A DNA stretch of 64,000 bases from Juglans regia (lineage: Eukaryota; Streptophyta; Magnoliopsida; Fagales; Juglandaceae), in NCBI RefSeq assembly GCF_001411555.2, contig NC_049916.1, positions 2,294,001 through 2,358,000 of the forward strand, given 5' to 3'. This document shows positions 45,084-57,967 of this stretch, piece by piece. Below the pieces are notes generated by a model. That model saw only the letters and a list, made by a program, of their open reading frames with translations. It was not told the DNA's origin and searched no databases. A program made the position numbers and the translations under genes. Numbering within the stretch: position 1 is the stretch's first letter; each line of letters opens with the position of its first letter.

Positions 45084-48000
45084 TCATTTGCATTGATTTT
45101 TCTGTGAATTCAAGTCGTCAAGTAGATTTGTGATGGACTCTTCAAACTCCTTTGCTAGAGGCCCAGGCTTCAAGACATTGACATCACCCCACTGGGAGCA
45201 AGGATCCATCAACCAGCTCCTCCGCCCAGAGCACCATGCCCCTGGGGCAGCTCGATTATGCCCACGCCTGAGAATCTTAGCATCAACCATGTTCAGCACA
45301 GGGTCATCCTTCTGGAATTGTCTTGCAAAAGCGGCTCCACTTTGGACCATTTGTTCAAAATCAGAGCTCTTGAGAAAGAGGGGTTCCATCTTTGGAGGAT
45401 TATCCCAGATCATAAATCTCAAATCACTGTTCACAGTCGTGTTCATAAAGTCTGGTGAATTGCAAATGGCAGAGTGAAAATATCCTTCTTGGGACAAAAC
45501 TACATTAGTAAAATACATGAGAAGTGTTCGGGGTAAATTATCCCAACCAAGTACACAAAATTCCAGAAAAGATCGGCTCAAGATGACCCATGGAGAACCT
45601 GCAAAGAAAGATTGGCGAATTGAATATTCCCACCAAGCATAAAGCATACCCATACATTAATTTTATGTTGAAAAAATAGCCTATTATAGTGAATAGACTT
45701 TGCCTGTAAATACTTTGAAAGCATCAGGTGTTTGCCGCTTCTGTGTAGCATGAAAAATTTGACTCCTCCTGGCCAAGTACAAAGCTGGGTCGACTACTAT
45801 AGGGCCAAACCTTTGAGATCTGAATCAGAGTAGACCAACAAGATTCAGATTGAACTCAAATTAAATATTTTGAAGAAGCTGCTAAAATTAGGACAAGTTT
45901 GCCTACTCTTTCCATCCAAGGTCACTGGTGTGATCAATGAAATTGATGTCTCTACCGATAGAAGAAAACACATGTGACAGGTCTGAAAGTGGATAAAAGA
46001 AGCAAACATCATAAAGTAAGAATTGCATACGAAGATAAACAAAAACAACAAAATGCAAATTTAGATAAAAATTTAAAAAACTTCAGAAACATGTAATGAA
46101 AAAAATAAGCATCAGAAAGTAAGAATTGACTATTAAGAAAAAAAAGACAGTGATAGAGAAATCTGATACATTTTAGTACACCTTCAAGGATACATTGACA
46201 ATATAAACAAATAAAAATGACAGAGACCCATAGTTAATACGGTTTATTTTCCATATTTTTCCATAGGTGGAAAATATGAAACTAGGAAAACAAAAATACC
46301 AGCCATGGCATCTAATGTTTCAAGGTGTAATTGATATCAATAAGCCATGAGCTCCGCAGGCAATTTTCGGGCATAACAAAACTGTCCAAGAAGGAGGAGG
46401 AGGACAAGGAGGAGGAGGAGGAGCAGGAGGAGGAGGACAAGGAGCAGGAGGAGAATGAGATTTTAATGAAAATAAGGGTGTTGCAGCAGTACAAAGTATT
46501 AGGGAAGTTGACAGATCAAGGAAAGCTCACAAAGGAAGATTCTTAGCCAAGATTCATGTGAACATTCTGTAATTATTGTAGCCAAAAATCAAGCTTATAC
46601 GTTTGTATTTACTGCTGTGTAACTGCTGTATATTCTAAGTCATAAAGTGTAAATATTTCCTAAGATAGGATTCTAGCCTTGTATAAAAAACTCTGTAAAG
46701 GATCAATACATGTGTGTGGAAAGTTTCCTTTGAAATCACCTTGCAATGACTTATTCTCTATATGGGTATCAGAAGACCCAGACTCTAACGAGATCACGAT
46801 CCAAAATTCAAAAATGTCTTCCCAACCAACCCAAACACTCAGCCTTCCTCCTCCAACGAAAACCCCCTTGTTGTTTTCAATATCACTTCTCAGATCAATG
46901 AGAAACTCACACCCTCAACCTTTCCACAACGGCGTGCTCAATTTGAAGCAGTTCTAATTGGCTACGATTTGATGGACTATGTTAATGGTGTTTCTCAGTG
47001 TCCTTCTTCAGATGGCACTCCCCTATCTTCCTCCCAAAAAACATACTGGGTTAGGCAAGACAAGCTCATTCTCTGTGCTCATCTTGCATCTACCTCCACC
47101 ATTATAACACCACTCATAGCCACAGCAAAAACCTCTCATGAGGCATGGACGAAATTAACAAACATGTATGCAAGCCGATCACGTACAAGGGCAATGCAAC
47201 TCAAGGAAGAACTAACATTGATCTAGCGAGGTAATTGATCGATTCCAGATTATCTACATGCTGTCAAAGCTCTGGCTGATGAAATCGCAATCATAGATCA
47301 CCCCATTTCCGATGATGACCTAACCCTCTATAACCTCAATGGCTTGGGTCCCAATTTCAAGGAAATCGCTGCTCCTATTTGAGCAAGAGAAACATCTGTT
47401 GTCTTTGAAGAACTCCACAATCTGCTCGTCGATCACGAGAGTTACCTGCGACGAATGGAGGCAGCTACACAGCAGCTTGTTGCCGCTGCAAATTTCACGA
47501 CCAGAAAATCTGGTCCCTCTGGTGGTCATCAGCCAAAAGGCTTTAACAAGTCAATTGGGCCTTCTCGTCAACAAGGCTCCACTCGTTCAGCAAATGGGCA
47601 GTACAAGGACCAGCAACGCTACAACAACTCTTGCCACCCAAATTCAAATCAAAGGTGTTTCCAACCCAAGTGCCAGTTCTGTGACCAAACGGGCCACACG
47701 GCAAAGTCCTACCCACAGTTGCAGTCCAATGAAATGACTGCAAATTGCGCTGCCACATCTAATGCCAATGAAAATAAATGGCTTAGTGATTCGGCCGCTT
47801 CTCATAATATCACTGGTGATCTCACAAATTTTTCCATTCATTCTAAATATGATGGAACTGACGAAGTTGTTCTTGGTGATGGTACAGGTTTGGCTATTTC
47901 ACATATTGGTTCATTAGCCTTACATTCACCTCAAAAATCATTTTATCTCCATGATACACTGTGTTCCCAATATTCACAAGAATTTAATTTCTGTGCATCA

Positions 48001-51000
48001 CTTCACAAAACGAAATAATATTTTTGTTGAGTTTCATCCGTTTTATTTTCTTGTGAAAGAACATCACAAACAATGGGGGCGATATTACTAAGAGGTGCGT
48101 GTGAAAATGGTGTCTACATGTTTCCGAACTCACTGGTGGGCTTCTCCTTCCAAAATGGTTGCTGATGTGCATAAACGAACCTCGATTGATGGATGGCACA
48201 AGCGTCTTGGACATCCATCCATTAAAATTGTTCAAAACCTTGTTAATCATTTTTCTCTTCCGCTTACCACAGCAAAATTGTCATCTTCATGTACTTCTTG
48301 CTCTATTAATAAAGCACATCAACAACCATTTGGTTCCACTAGTTTTCAAAGTTTTGCGCCTCTTGAAATTATTTATACTAATGTTTGGGGACCCACTCAT
48401 TATACCGGTCTTGATGGCTCTCGGTATTATCTTATTCTTGTTTATCACTACACGAAATACATGTGGTTTTACCCTACGGCTACCAAATCTGGTGTATCTA
48501 GCATTTTTCCACAATTCAAAAATCTTGTCGAAACGCGTTTCAAGTAAAAAATAAAAAGTTTATATTCTGACAATGGTGGTGAATTGTTAAGTCTTAAAAA
48601 ATACCTCTCACTTCATGGTATTATTCATTATACCACCGCACCATTCACTCCCCAACAAAATGGTGTTTCTGAACATCGTCGTCGTCTTCGTCATCTTGTG
48701 GAAACAAGTCTCACTTTACTTCATGATGCCTCCCTACCTATCTCATATTGGCCTCATGCTTTTCAAACTGCCACATATCTCATAAATCGACAACCCACTT
48801 CCCTTCAACAAAACAAATCCCCTTTTGAGACTCTTTTTGGTCAAAGGCCCAACTATCTCAAACTAAGTAAATTTGGGTGTCTTTGTTATCCACTCACAAG
48901 GCCTTACAATACTCACAAATTAAAGCCAAAGTCCATCCCGTGCATCTTTCTTGGATATTCTCAAAATCAAAATGCATACAAATGCATGGATCCAACCACA
49001 AACCGGATGTACATATCACGGCATGTTACATTTGATGAAATGCAAAGCCCAACCTCATTGCACAGCCCACTCATTCAAGAAAGCCCATCTTCTTCAAACC
49101 TGTTTTCATCTTCATCGTCTTTGCAGGACCCGTGCCATTTTCTTCTCAAAGCTTCGCAACCTCCTCCAGTGCACGGGGATGTTCCTTCTCCTTCATAAAC
49201 GCCACCAATGCTCTCGAAAACTGCTGCCGTCGTTGCAAAGCTGATTCTTCACTGTTTATATATCGACATGCTTCTATTACAAGCTACTTTCTTGTTTATG
49301 TCGATAATCTTGTTATTACGGGAAGTGATAAACATTTTGCAGCATCTGTTATTCAGAAACTTGGTGAGCAGTTTTCTTTAAAGAATATGGGTTTTCTTCA
49401 CTTCTTTTTAAGAGTAGAAGTTATTCCAACTACTGCAGGGTTATTCTTATCACAACATAAATATGTTCGTGATCTTCTAAAATCCACAAATATGGTCGGT
49501 GCAAAAGTTGTTTCAACACCTCTTTCATCTACCGCCTCTCTTCAATTGGTGGATGGCACTACTGCAGCGGGCAGTACTGAGTTTAGACGTGTGATTGGCA
49601 GCCTGCAATATCTCTCCTTGACTCATCTAGACATCTCCTTTGTGGTTAACAAGTTGTAACAGTTCATGCACAAGCCAACAGTCACACATTGGATAGCAAC
49701 TAAGCGGCTCCTTCGATATCTAAAGCAAACAATATTTCATGGAATTCAACTTAAAAAATCTTCCCTTCCATGTTTAACAACATATAGTGATGCCGATTGG
49801 GCTAGGAACATTGATGATCGGACTTCTACATCGGCTTATATCACTTTCCTTGGCCCCAATCCAATTTCATGGAGTTCCAAGAAACAATGAGCCGTTGCAC
49901 ATTCATCCACGGAAGCTGAATATCGTGCCCTTGCCAATGCAGCATCTGAAATCATGTGGCTTTTAGCTCTATTTCAAGAACTTGGATTTACACTCAAGGA
50001 ACCACCTTCACTTCTTTGTGATAATCTTGGTGCAACACATCTAAGCTCCAATCCAGTACAACATTCAAGGATGAAACACATTCAAATTGATCTACACTTT
50101 GTGCGTGATCTAGTTCAAAAAGGAACACTCAATGTTCAGCATGTACACACACAAGATCAGCTTGCAGATTTAATGACAAAGCCACTGTCAAGGCAGCATA
50201 CAGAATTTTTGAGAAACAAGATTGGTCTTGCCGATGGCAGCACAATCTTGTGGGGGCGTATTAGGGAAGTTGACACGGATCAAGGACAGCTCACAAAGGA
50301 AGATTCTTAGCCAAGATTCATGTGAATATTCTGTAATTATTGTAGCCGAAAATCAAGCTTATACATTTGTATTTACTGCTGTATATTCTAAGTCATAAAG
50401 AGTAAATATTTCCTAAGATAGGATTCTAGCCTTGTATAAAAAACTCTGTAAAGGATCAATACATGTGTTTGGAAAGTTTCCTTTGAAATCACCTTGCAGT
50501 GACTTATTCTCTATACATAGAAAGTATACACGAGTACAAGGAAAACTATCTAAAAAATCCTGAAAAATAGAAATAGGAAACGCAGCACTAATGTGGACCA
50601 CTATCCAATGGTACAGGGTGTTATGAAAGAATGACTTGAGGTCTAAAACTGACTTCTCACAATCTTCAAAATTATGCTCATTTCACTCTCTCCATATAGT
50701 CCACATCACGCAAACTGAGATCATTTTCCACGACAATACAGACTGATGCCTACAAACAGATTTTACAACATCCTAGGAGATCCACCACTCGAGATGGCAA
50801 GACCCAATCTATCCCAAAACAGGTGAAGATCATGTTTCATATAAGATACTTGCTAACTCATAATGAAATAGAAGGTGATAAATTGATTCCCACTCTTCTT
50901 GCACATGCAATGCCAATTAACCACTATCATTTGCTGCTTCCTTTCATTATCCACAGTAATAATCTTCCCTAAGGCTACTGTTCGTAGGAAAAAAAATTTA

Positions 51001-53721
51001 CTTTTTGGGGAGCCTTGTTGCGTCATATTATCTTCCAAGGGAAAGAAGCACTATCATGAGCTTACATCATGATGCAGACACAACACCAGCCAACGTGGGA
51101 ACCAATTGAAGCCTTTCTCTGGAAGAATTTGAGGAAGTATATTTTCAAATAAAAGCTAATAAGGCAACAGAATAACCACTAATAAGGCAGTAGATTTTCC
51201 CATTTATATGCTTACTTTTCTTTGCCAGTATTTTCTTTCTTGTTTTATTTACTTTCCATTTGAGAAGTTGTTTCCTTAGAAGACTAGAAGTCTCCAGTAT
51301 TATAAAAAAGACCGACACTGTAATGGAAAGAATATATGTCGTAACTCATAATAAAGTTCAAAGAAAGGAGGTGGTGTTGGACTTGAAGTAAAAGGAATCC
51401 TCTGTTTTTTTTTAATTGCTTCCGCTACGTCACATCATTTCAAACAATTCTCTCTAAGATGGCCCCCATCAATGTATCTTTGCCACCTCAACCACCCTAC
51501 TTGAATACAACCGGTAGACGAACGATGCGCTAGGATCCACCCCCAACCATTGGCCCCACTAACAAAATTAACACAACACTGATGAGAATCGTGCACAATG
51601 ATCTGCCACATAAGCATCCTTAAAAAGTGCAATGCTAAATAGCTCTGAGAAAGCAGCTTTCAAGTATAGATTTCCACACCACGCATCATACCAAAAGAGA
51701 ATCTTGAAACCATCACCCACTGCAAATTTAGTGAAGTGAGAGAAAACCCCCCCTAACACCTTTCTAATGTTCCTCCAAAGAGCAACCAGCCCCTACCCCA
51801 AGATACCATACTTGTGTCTGTTAGTATCCTGCAAAGGCCTTCTCTTTCAAACAATTCTCTCTAAGATGGCCCCCATCAATGTATCTTCGCCACCTCAACC
51901 ACCCTACTTGAATACAACCGGTAGAAGAACGAATGATTTTACTAACTGATATAACACTCGTTCACTGCTATACACCAACATAAAGCCTCTTCACCGCCAA
52001 TGACCTAGATTACCTTGCTAAAGATAATAAAAGAAAGCCTAGCTACTGCAAAGACAATTTATTCTTGTGGAATTCCAATATCCAAATAGCCTAGCAACAG
52101 TCCCATCAATGAAATTTGACCCGAATTCAAAAACTCACTATAACAGAAGGCATGGACATTCTTTCCAACAAAAAATACGACATAATTTAAGGTAATTATC
52201 ATGACTTTATGGGTTTTCTACATTAATAAAAAATAATCAAATGAGAAAAGGATGCACCACAATAACATCTTGGGTCCAACCAAGAAAATAGGATTTGGCC
52301 TTTGATGGGATGCTGGAGTTTATGTTATCTTTGACTTTAGGAAGTATGCAGATCAAAAAATGCACAATTTCTTATTAGTTCAATCTCCTAGAGTACCAAA
52401 TTGAAACATAGTTTAACCTGGGTAAGAATAAACGGTTCTTAAATTTAGTCCTATCTGAATGCACTCATTAATATATTTCTGGTTATGTGGGAATGGATCA
52501 CAAATAGACAGAGGCTTCAGCCCAAGCTTCTATTAATATGAAATGAAAATTTTAAAGTGCTTTGTCAAATTAAAATACATTCAAGGACCAGAATAAAATC
52601 GTAAACTTTTTCTAAAAGATATCAGATCGATATCGTGTTTCTAAACATTTCAACATAGTATATAGAGTGTTCACTAGGACAGGTAACCAACTTTAGCATC
52701 ATTGATATAAACTATTTCCAACATTTACAGAGCCTAATTTCCAAAGCACATCATCATTTTCTATGATTGAAGGATATATGGCATCAAATATAACAAATAA
52801 TATGAGTTACTCCACCAAACATCTACTCCAGTGCGTTTTAAACACAGCAGTCAACCTGATGCTTAAAATAGTAATGAAAACTCTTAGGTATAAAGCACGA
52901 CTATAATAAGTTAACAAAAAAGTTGGACCAAACCAACTCATTCAAATTGCATTGAACCTACACCAATCTCATAATTCATAATTAAAGTAAATAATATCCG
53001 TCCCATTGTACTAGGGACTATTCAAAAAAGGGAGGAAGAAAAAAGGGCAAAAAACAGAACAAAAGTCAACCCCAAGTTCCTAAAACTTTAATTGTCCACT
53101 CATTTCGATACCTAAATTCTCTTATAAATCACCTATCACGAAAAACTTGCAACCAATCCAATATATCAAAAGAAAGTAACACAACAACTCAATAACCGAG
53201 CAGCAATTGTCAAAAAATAACCGAAGTGGCATACCGTCCTGAGTCACAAGTGGGTAATCCATTGCGCTCAAAGTAATAAACCAATTCCACCCACCATCCA
53301 TTCTCAACAGTATCGCGGCGGCGTGCAGCGTGGTTGCGACATTTGAGGAGCCCATGTATGTAAGGCGATCGGGCTTGCCGACCACGTCCACATTTTCGAA
53401 AGCATGAATCGCTGGCACGGCACTGACAGCCGCGACTAACCGGCGCCTCTCCTCGTCGGAGGCCTCCACCGCGAGGTGCAAGAGGTAGCGGTTGCGCGGG
53501 TGGTATACGGCGAGCAGGAGGCGGAGAATCCGGTTCCCGTCGCCGCGGCCTCCGGAGATGTAGTACGCGAAGGCAGGGGGGTAGTGCGCACCGTGATGTA
53601 CGACCGGAGGGAAGGGCTTTGGGGAGCTAAAGGAGGAGAGGGAGGTGAGCAACAAGAGAAGGAGAAGAGAGAGTAATGCCGCAATAAACAGCGTGAAGAG
53701 CCATTTCTTCTCAGCTCCCAT
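45084..53721 (-). CDS. Glycosyltransferase family 14 (Core-2/I-branching-like) protein, At1g71070-like
   Basis: Four exons on the minus strand: 53721-53235, 45982-45907, 45819-45704, 45598-45084. All phases agree, giving 397 residues, the usual family length. Residues ~7-27 form a type II membrane anchor (LFTLFIAALLSLLLLLLL), so the protein should sit in the Golgi. The GT14 domain follows: FAYYISGGRGD, LLAVYHPRNRYLLHL, WNWFITLSAMDYPLVTQD, DINFIDHTSDLGWK, PIVVDPALYLARRSQ, GSPWVILSRSFLEFC, YFTNVVLSQEGYFHSAICN, GRRSWLMDPCSQWGDVN. Plant GT14 members characterised as GlcATs add glucuronic acid to arabinogalactan. Exon 3 ends CAG|GC, so intron 3 uses a GC donor. Intron 1 is 7.25 kb and hosts a copia element and LINE debris. 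Coding exons look intact. Confidence 0.9.
46497..46763 (+). repeat. 5' LTR of the copia element
   Basis: About 267 bp. It differs from the 3' LTR by about a dozen positions, including an 11-base duplication (CTGTGTAACTGC-type) present only here. The LTR identity, over 90% by eye, indicates a fairly old but not ancient insertion. Confidence 0.85.
50259..50517 (+). repeat. 3' LTR of the copia element
   Basis: About 259 bp, directly after the polypurine tract; starts TATTAGGGAAGTTGACA like the 5' LTR. The final bases TATACA are a possible CA end. Confidence 0.85.
50518..51800 (-). mobile_element. LINE C-terminal debris in GT14 intron 1
   Basis: The minus strand shows pieces of a plant LINE zf-RVT region: HFTKFAVGDGFKILFWYDAWCG (51759-51640), TVALGKIITVDNERKQ and WHCMCKKSG (about 50990-50880), and toward 50530 an FLDSF-like tail after FHNTLYHWIVVHIS. 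There are many frame breaks. The copia 3' LTR abuts its downstream end, and similar tail sequence may continue on the far side of the copia element (46300-46490), suggesting copia jumped into the LINE; that part is inference. Confidence 0.65.
51439..51525. repeat. 87-bp direct repeat, copy 1
   Basis: TTCAAACAATTCTCTCTAAG... to ...GAACGA; nearly identical to 51846-51932, 407 bp away. It overlaps the LINE debris. Confidence 0.85.
51846..51932. repeat. 87-bp direct repeat, copy 2
   Basis: Second copy; about two base differences from 51439-51525. The near identity contrasts with the decay of the surrounding LINE, pointing to a recent local duplication or to an assembly artefact. Confidence 0.85.
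51933..53234. other. Remainder of GT14 intron 1
   Basis: AT-rich non-coding sequence without a recognisable element or exon. Confidence 0.6.
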
Positions 53722-54725
53722 GGTGATGCGCTTATTGTTGTCGTCGTCGGTTCTGGGTTTTCTTTTCTCTGCTGGGCAGTGATAATGGGGGGAGTCAAAA
53801 CAAGGATTCGGTGATGTGGGTGTGGCAGAATTTGCGTCCAGAGGGAGTTTGGGGAAATGGGTCAGCGAGGATCACGGTTTCTGTGGATTTGGCACTGAGC
53901 TTTTGGAGGGTGCTGAACATTAGATCAGAAAGTGACAATTTTTTCTCTCCAAAAAACTATTTACTTCGTCTCTCCTGCCATTCCCCTCTATCGCTTCGAA
54001 TCTTTCAGCTTACTTTTTCTCATACAATTTAACCCATCTCTATGCGACAGACTGACTGTAATAACGTTAGGTTAAGATTTTTTGGGTATTTGAAGAAAAT
54101 GGAGCTTCGCTTCTCCTTTCTTCGTGTACTGATTCGGTCTGATCTCAGGAAGGAAAAAGAGAGAAGAAAAGCTCACTTTGCTTGCGTAGTATATGAACAG
54201 TTCTCAGCTAATTCTCTCACAACCTCCATCAAGGCGAGGAATTTGCACGCTCCATGATTTAATTTAGGATCAGTGGAGTGGTTTCCACACGTACAGGCGA
54301 GGAAGGTGGGAAGAGGAGATGGTGATGTGTTCGAGCAATGGGAGCTTTTCTACTTCCAGGCAAAGGAGTTGCTGGAAATAGAAGTTTTGAAAGTGGAAAC
54401 AAATTCCAAACTTCCATTATCACCGGAACACGTCACGTTCGCCACACTTTTTTGAAAAAAAAGGAAAGGATCAGGACATGTGTCTCCAATTTTTTTTTTT
54501 TTTTTTATAAGACATGTGTCTTTAATTAACTGATTAATTGATTAGGTTAATTAATTGAAGTATTAGCCCTAACACTCCTCAGTTTCAAATTTATCTGTCA
54601 TAACAGATAAACATTGATTATTTTACTTCACTTTATAATATGACGGTATCTCAAATATGCAATTTGTTTCCATGATTTATTTCATCGGGAGATCATATTT
54701 CTTATACTTGAATGTTTTTAGATTT

Positions 54726-54895
54726 AGGGCTTGTTTACAATTTTTTTCAATTTTTACATAGAATATATTAAATAATTTAATTTTTTAAAATTTTAAAATA
54801 ATAATATTAAAAAATAATATTTTAATAATATTTTATTCAATTTTTAACTTTTATCTAAAATTATCATATCTCATCTTACTATCTAAACCAAGACT
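54726..54895. repeat. Short dispersed repeat, copy 2
   Basis: GGGCTTGTTTACAA ... TTATCATATCTCATCTTACT ... AAACCAAGAC. Same A/T-rich pattern as 26885-27085, with an AATATT/TTTAAAATTTTAAA core. Confidence 0.5.
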
Positions 54896-56690
54896 AAGAT
54901 ATTTTTAAATTCGAATGAAATAGGTAAAACTTAAGTTTAGATATTTATTACTTTTTATCTAAAATTGTCCATGTTAGATATTTCATTAATATTATGGACT
55001 CTACTTCATATATCATCTCTTTCATTTAAATGAATGGAGGGAAAATTTGAAAAAAAAATTCAATTAATAGTGAATATATAGACATTTTATGCCCATGTTT
55101 GATTAACATTTTCTTTTTCTTTTTTTAATCTTGTTATTCAACTTAGTTAAAACGTCCAATCATTTTTCAAAAATTTAGTAAACAATTCCCCTGCAGAGTG
55201 GTCCGGCTATTAAACTGAGAATAGCAACCCTCTATTCACACGGCGACACGTAGACAAAAATACAATAAATTAGTTAAACCTCACCACACAAAATCACCAC
55301 AAGCAATTCACAGAAATCTGGTTTCAAGCATTTCTTCGTCGTTGTCTCCAAGCATTTCCAACCCACCTCAGTGCTGCACCACCAAGCCCACCGCCCACCA
55401 CCGAATACTTTCAAGGTTCCACCACCACCATCTAATTCCGATGTCGATATCCGTTATCATTGCAAAGTAGATCATTTTGCATTTGAACACACCCATTTGA
55501 GAAAGACCCTTCACTCGTGTCTCATTGGCTCTAACGAAAGCATAGCAGTTTCTCATATCGGCAAAACCAGACTCGTCGTTGCACCTTGACACACTAGACC
55601 CATTGCCACCACCAAGCTCGGTCGCCGCCACCAACCTTCATCGTCCCACCAAGCTCCGTTGCCCCTCACTAAGATATTTTTCCCTGTCGCCCTCCATTAA
55701 GGTAATTCCTCCATCTCTCCTCCCCGTGACTTGCTCTGATTTGTGTTCATTTTGTCTTATTTGTGTACTAATTTGGGATTATTTATGATGTATAAAAATG
55801 CTATGTACCAAAATCAACCCAACTCATACAGCTTCTTAACCGTGAAAGAAATGTGAGCTCGAATACCTCATCTTCTGGCAATGCTTGTTTTTCTACTTCT
55901 ACAATCCAGTCATGTAGCAGATGCTCCATGAGAACACTATCAAGAGAGATTCCTTCGGTCTTTTATTTAGTTGGTGTCCTTTTTCTCTAATCACTTTTCA
56001 CAAAAATCCAGAGAATGGGGTGGGAAAGGCAAGAGCAAGAGCAAGGTAAACTTTGTTAGCCATTTGAAGCGGTGGCTGTAAGCAATGTTGTGGGTGAGGG
56101 TGGTCCTTAATCATGGGCTTTGGCAGTTCAGTAGCATCAGCAAATACATTGATGGCTTGGGTGTAAAATGAAGAGGAAAGGGCACAGGAGGAGTTTTGTG
56201 AATTTTTGATCAGCTGTAGTCAGGTGCACAAAATGTAAAATGAAGGATTTAAGTGGAAAAATTTTATTAGAGGGCTGTTATTTGGGTATGAACAGACCGA
56301 CCGGTGGGAAGGTTTTCTCTTTAGTAAAAGGTAGAAAAACACAAAGATGAAAGTAACTTCTAAAAAAAATTAAAACAAAGCTACTAAAAATCTTATTCAA
56401 ATAACTTTTTGATTCTATTTATTCACACATAAAAACTTTAATACATGACATATTTTAAAAGAGTTTTAATCAAATTTTCTTATCTAATTTTAAAATATCC
56501 AATAAATAAAATATCTTAAAGAGTTTTCAAAAATCTCAAATTTCTCCTAATAAAAGATATTAACTTTTGACAAGAAATAGATCTTATTCCTTGCAATAAA
56601 AATTATTAAATACTCCCACAATATTAATTAACTAATATTTGTGTCTTATTACTATATATTATATAATCAAAATTATTTATATAGACAAAA

Positions 56691-56945
56691 GGCTTCGTTT
56701 GGTTACATAGATGAGATGAGATGAGAATGATGAGAAATTTGTAAATAATAATGAAATAATTTGAGTTAAGATTTTTATGGGGTTTTGGGAAATGAGAAAA
56801 AAAATTTGAATAAAAAAATTATAAAGTTAAAAGAGGGTTAGAATATAATTTTTTAATATTATTTTTCTTTTAAAATTTGAAAAAGTTGAATTATTTTTTG
56901 TATTTTGTTTAGAAGTTTAGAAAAATTATAATGATTATGTTAATG
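56691..56945. repeat. Short dispersed repeat, copy 3 (opposite orientation)
   Basis: Starts GGCTTCGTTTGGTTACATAG and then GATGAGATGAGATGAGAATG; the core is the inverse of the other two copies. This 'gatgagatgag' family is what I associate with Juglandaceae genomes (recollection, unchecked). Confidence 0.55.
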
Positions 56946-57147
56946 CCTAAATTCGCATAACATACCAAAAGGGATGAAAGAATCATCAGGCCCACGATAT
57001 TGATTCGAGCTTCGATATGATGTTCTTCGCGTTCATTCATGAAATAATAATAAATAAGTAAATAAAAATAAATAAATAAAGATACAGGAATTTACATAGT
57101 TCGGCATAAAAGCCTACGTTCACTGGTTGTTTGGAGGCAAAATCCAT

Positions 57148-57625
57148 TAAGGGTGAAAATCGAAGGTGTCAGTGCGGTTTTGGTCCAAAATCGAAACCAC
57201 ACCGATTTGCTGAAAATACCAACATGTCAACCAAAACCGGTTGGTGAAGGGGAAGAAAATCGTCAACGTCGGTCTTGGTTTTCTTCCGGTCGGTTCGCCA
57301 ACATTGTCGATGGTGAGTGAGAGAGACAGAGGAATGAGGGAGAGAAAAACACAAAGATTCAATAATTCAAATTTCACAAATTGATTCACAAGATTGATTC
57401 ACAACAAAAAAAATTAGAAAATCTTACAACAAATATCATAAGATTGATTCACAACAAAATCAACAAAATAATAGGCGCAGTCTGCAGAATCTGAGAGAGA
57501 GGGAGAGAGAACAACATTGTTTGCCTGAACTGGGAAAGGTGGAGAGGGATGGCTATAGGCTAGGCTCGATGCCGCTAGAGGCTGGACTTGGAGGGGAGAA
57601 GATGTGTCGCCGCCATCTTAGAAAG

Positions 57626-57661
<36 letters not shown>

Positions 57662-57967
57662 CAAATGAAGATGAAGAGAAGACGCGGGGGAGGATTAAAC
57701 CAAGTCTGAAATGGCGTCGATTCAGACTTAGGTTTTATCCTTTTTCTACACGGTTTCTATAAAACAACACCTTTTAACTTAAATTGAAACGACGTCATTT
57801 TACTTAAATATATATGTCAAAAAAAATATATATATATATAATTATATCGGTCGGTTCACCAGTTTGAATCTGGTTCAAATCGGGACCGAACCGGACCAAT
57901 GTCGGTTTCTTCAAATTCCCACCGCATCCCAACCGGTTCCTGCCGGTTCTATCGGTTCCTACCCATA
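57148..57967. mobile_element. Non-autonomous hAT-like element B, 820 bp
   Basis: Ends TAAGGGTGAAAATCG and (inverted) TATGGGTAGGAACCG share TA-GGGT and a later CG. Flanking octamers AAATCCAT and AAATCTAA agree at 6 of 8. The interior is rich in GGTTCGG/ACCGG motifs near both ends, with a (GA)n at about 57631-57656. No transposase. Confidence 0.45.

Larger units (their letters stand above)
46497..50517 (+). mobile_element. Ty1/copia LTR retrotransposon, inactive, in GT14 intron 1
   Basis: Two highly similar LTRs (46497-46763 and 50259-50517) flank, in copia order, gag (46814-47740), protease, integrase (48155-49060) and the end of reverse transcriptase plus RNase H (49240-50240). Behind the 5' LTR is TGGGTATCAGAAG, an initiator-Met tRNA primer site. 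Before the 3' LTR is the purine tract TTGTGGGGGCG. Damage: stops in gag, protease DSG changed to DSA, zinc knuckle lacking its last Cys, the N-terminal half of RT deleted near 49200-49240, catalytic YVDD read as YVDN, and stops in RNase H. The LTRs start TATTAG rather than TG. The element is antisense to the host gene. A clean target duplication is not visible (ACAAAG left, AGAAAG just beyond the right end). Confidence 0.9.
53722..57147. other. Intergenic upstream of GT14
   Basis: Starts with the GT14 5' flank (53722-54560). At 55200-55800 a GC-richer, Pro/His-coding-like stretch with CCACC repeats resembles a leader or degraded exon but matches no family I know. Includes two copies of the short dispersed repeat listed separately. 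Confidence 0.45.

Noticed and set aside
53436..53798. 120-residue minus frame overlapping GT14 exon 1
   Set aside because: Alternative frame of the GC-rich first exon; the GT14 frame has the family motifs and membrane anchor.
55368..55788. Pro/His-rich frames at 55.4-55.8 kb
   Set aside because: Driven by CCACC repeats; no domain or consistent splicing could be supported.
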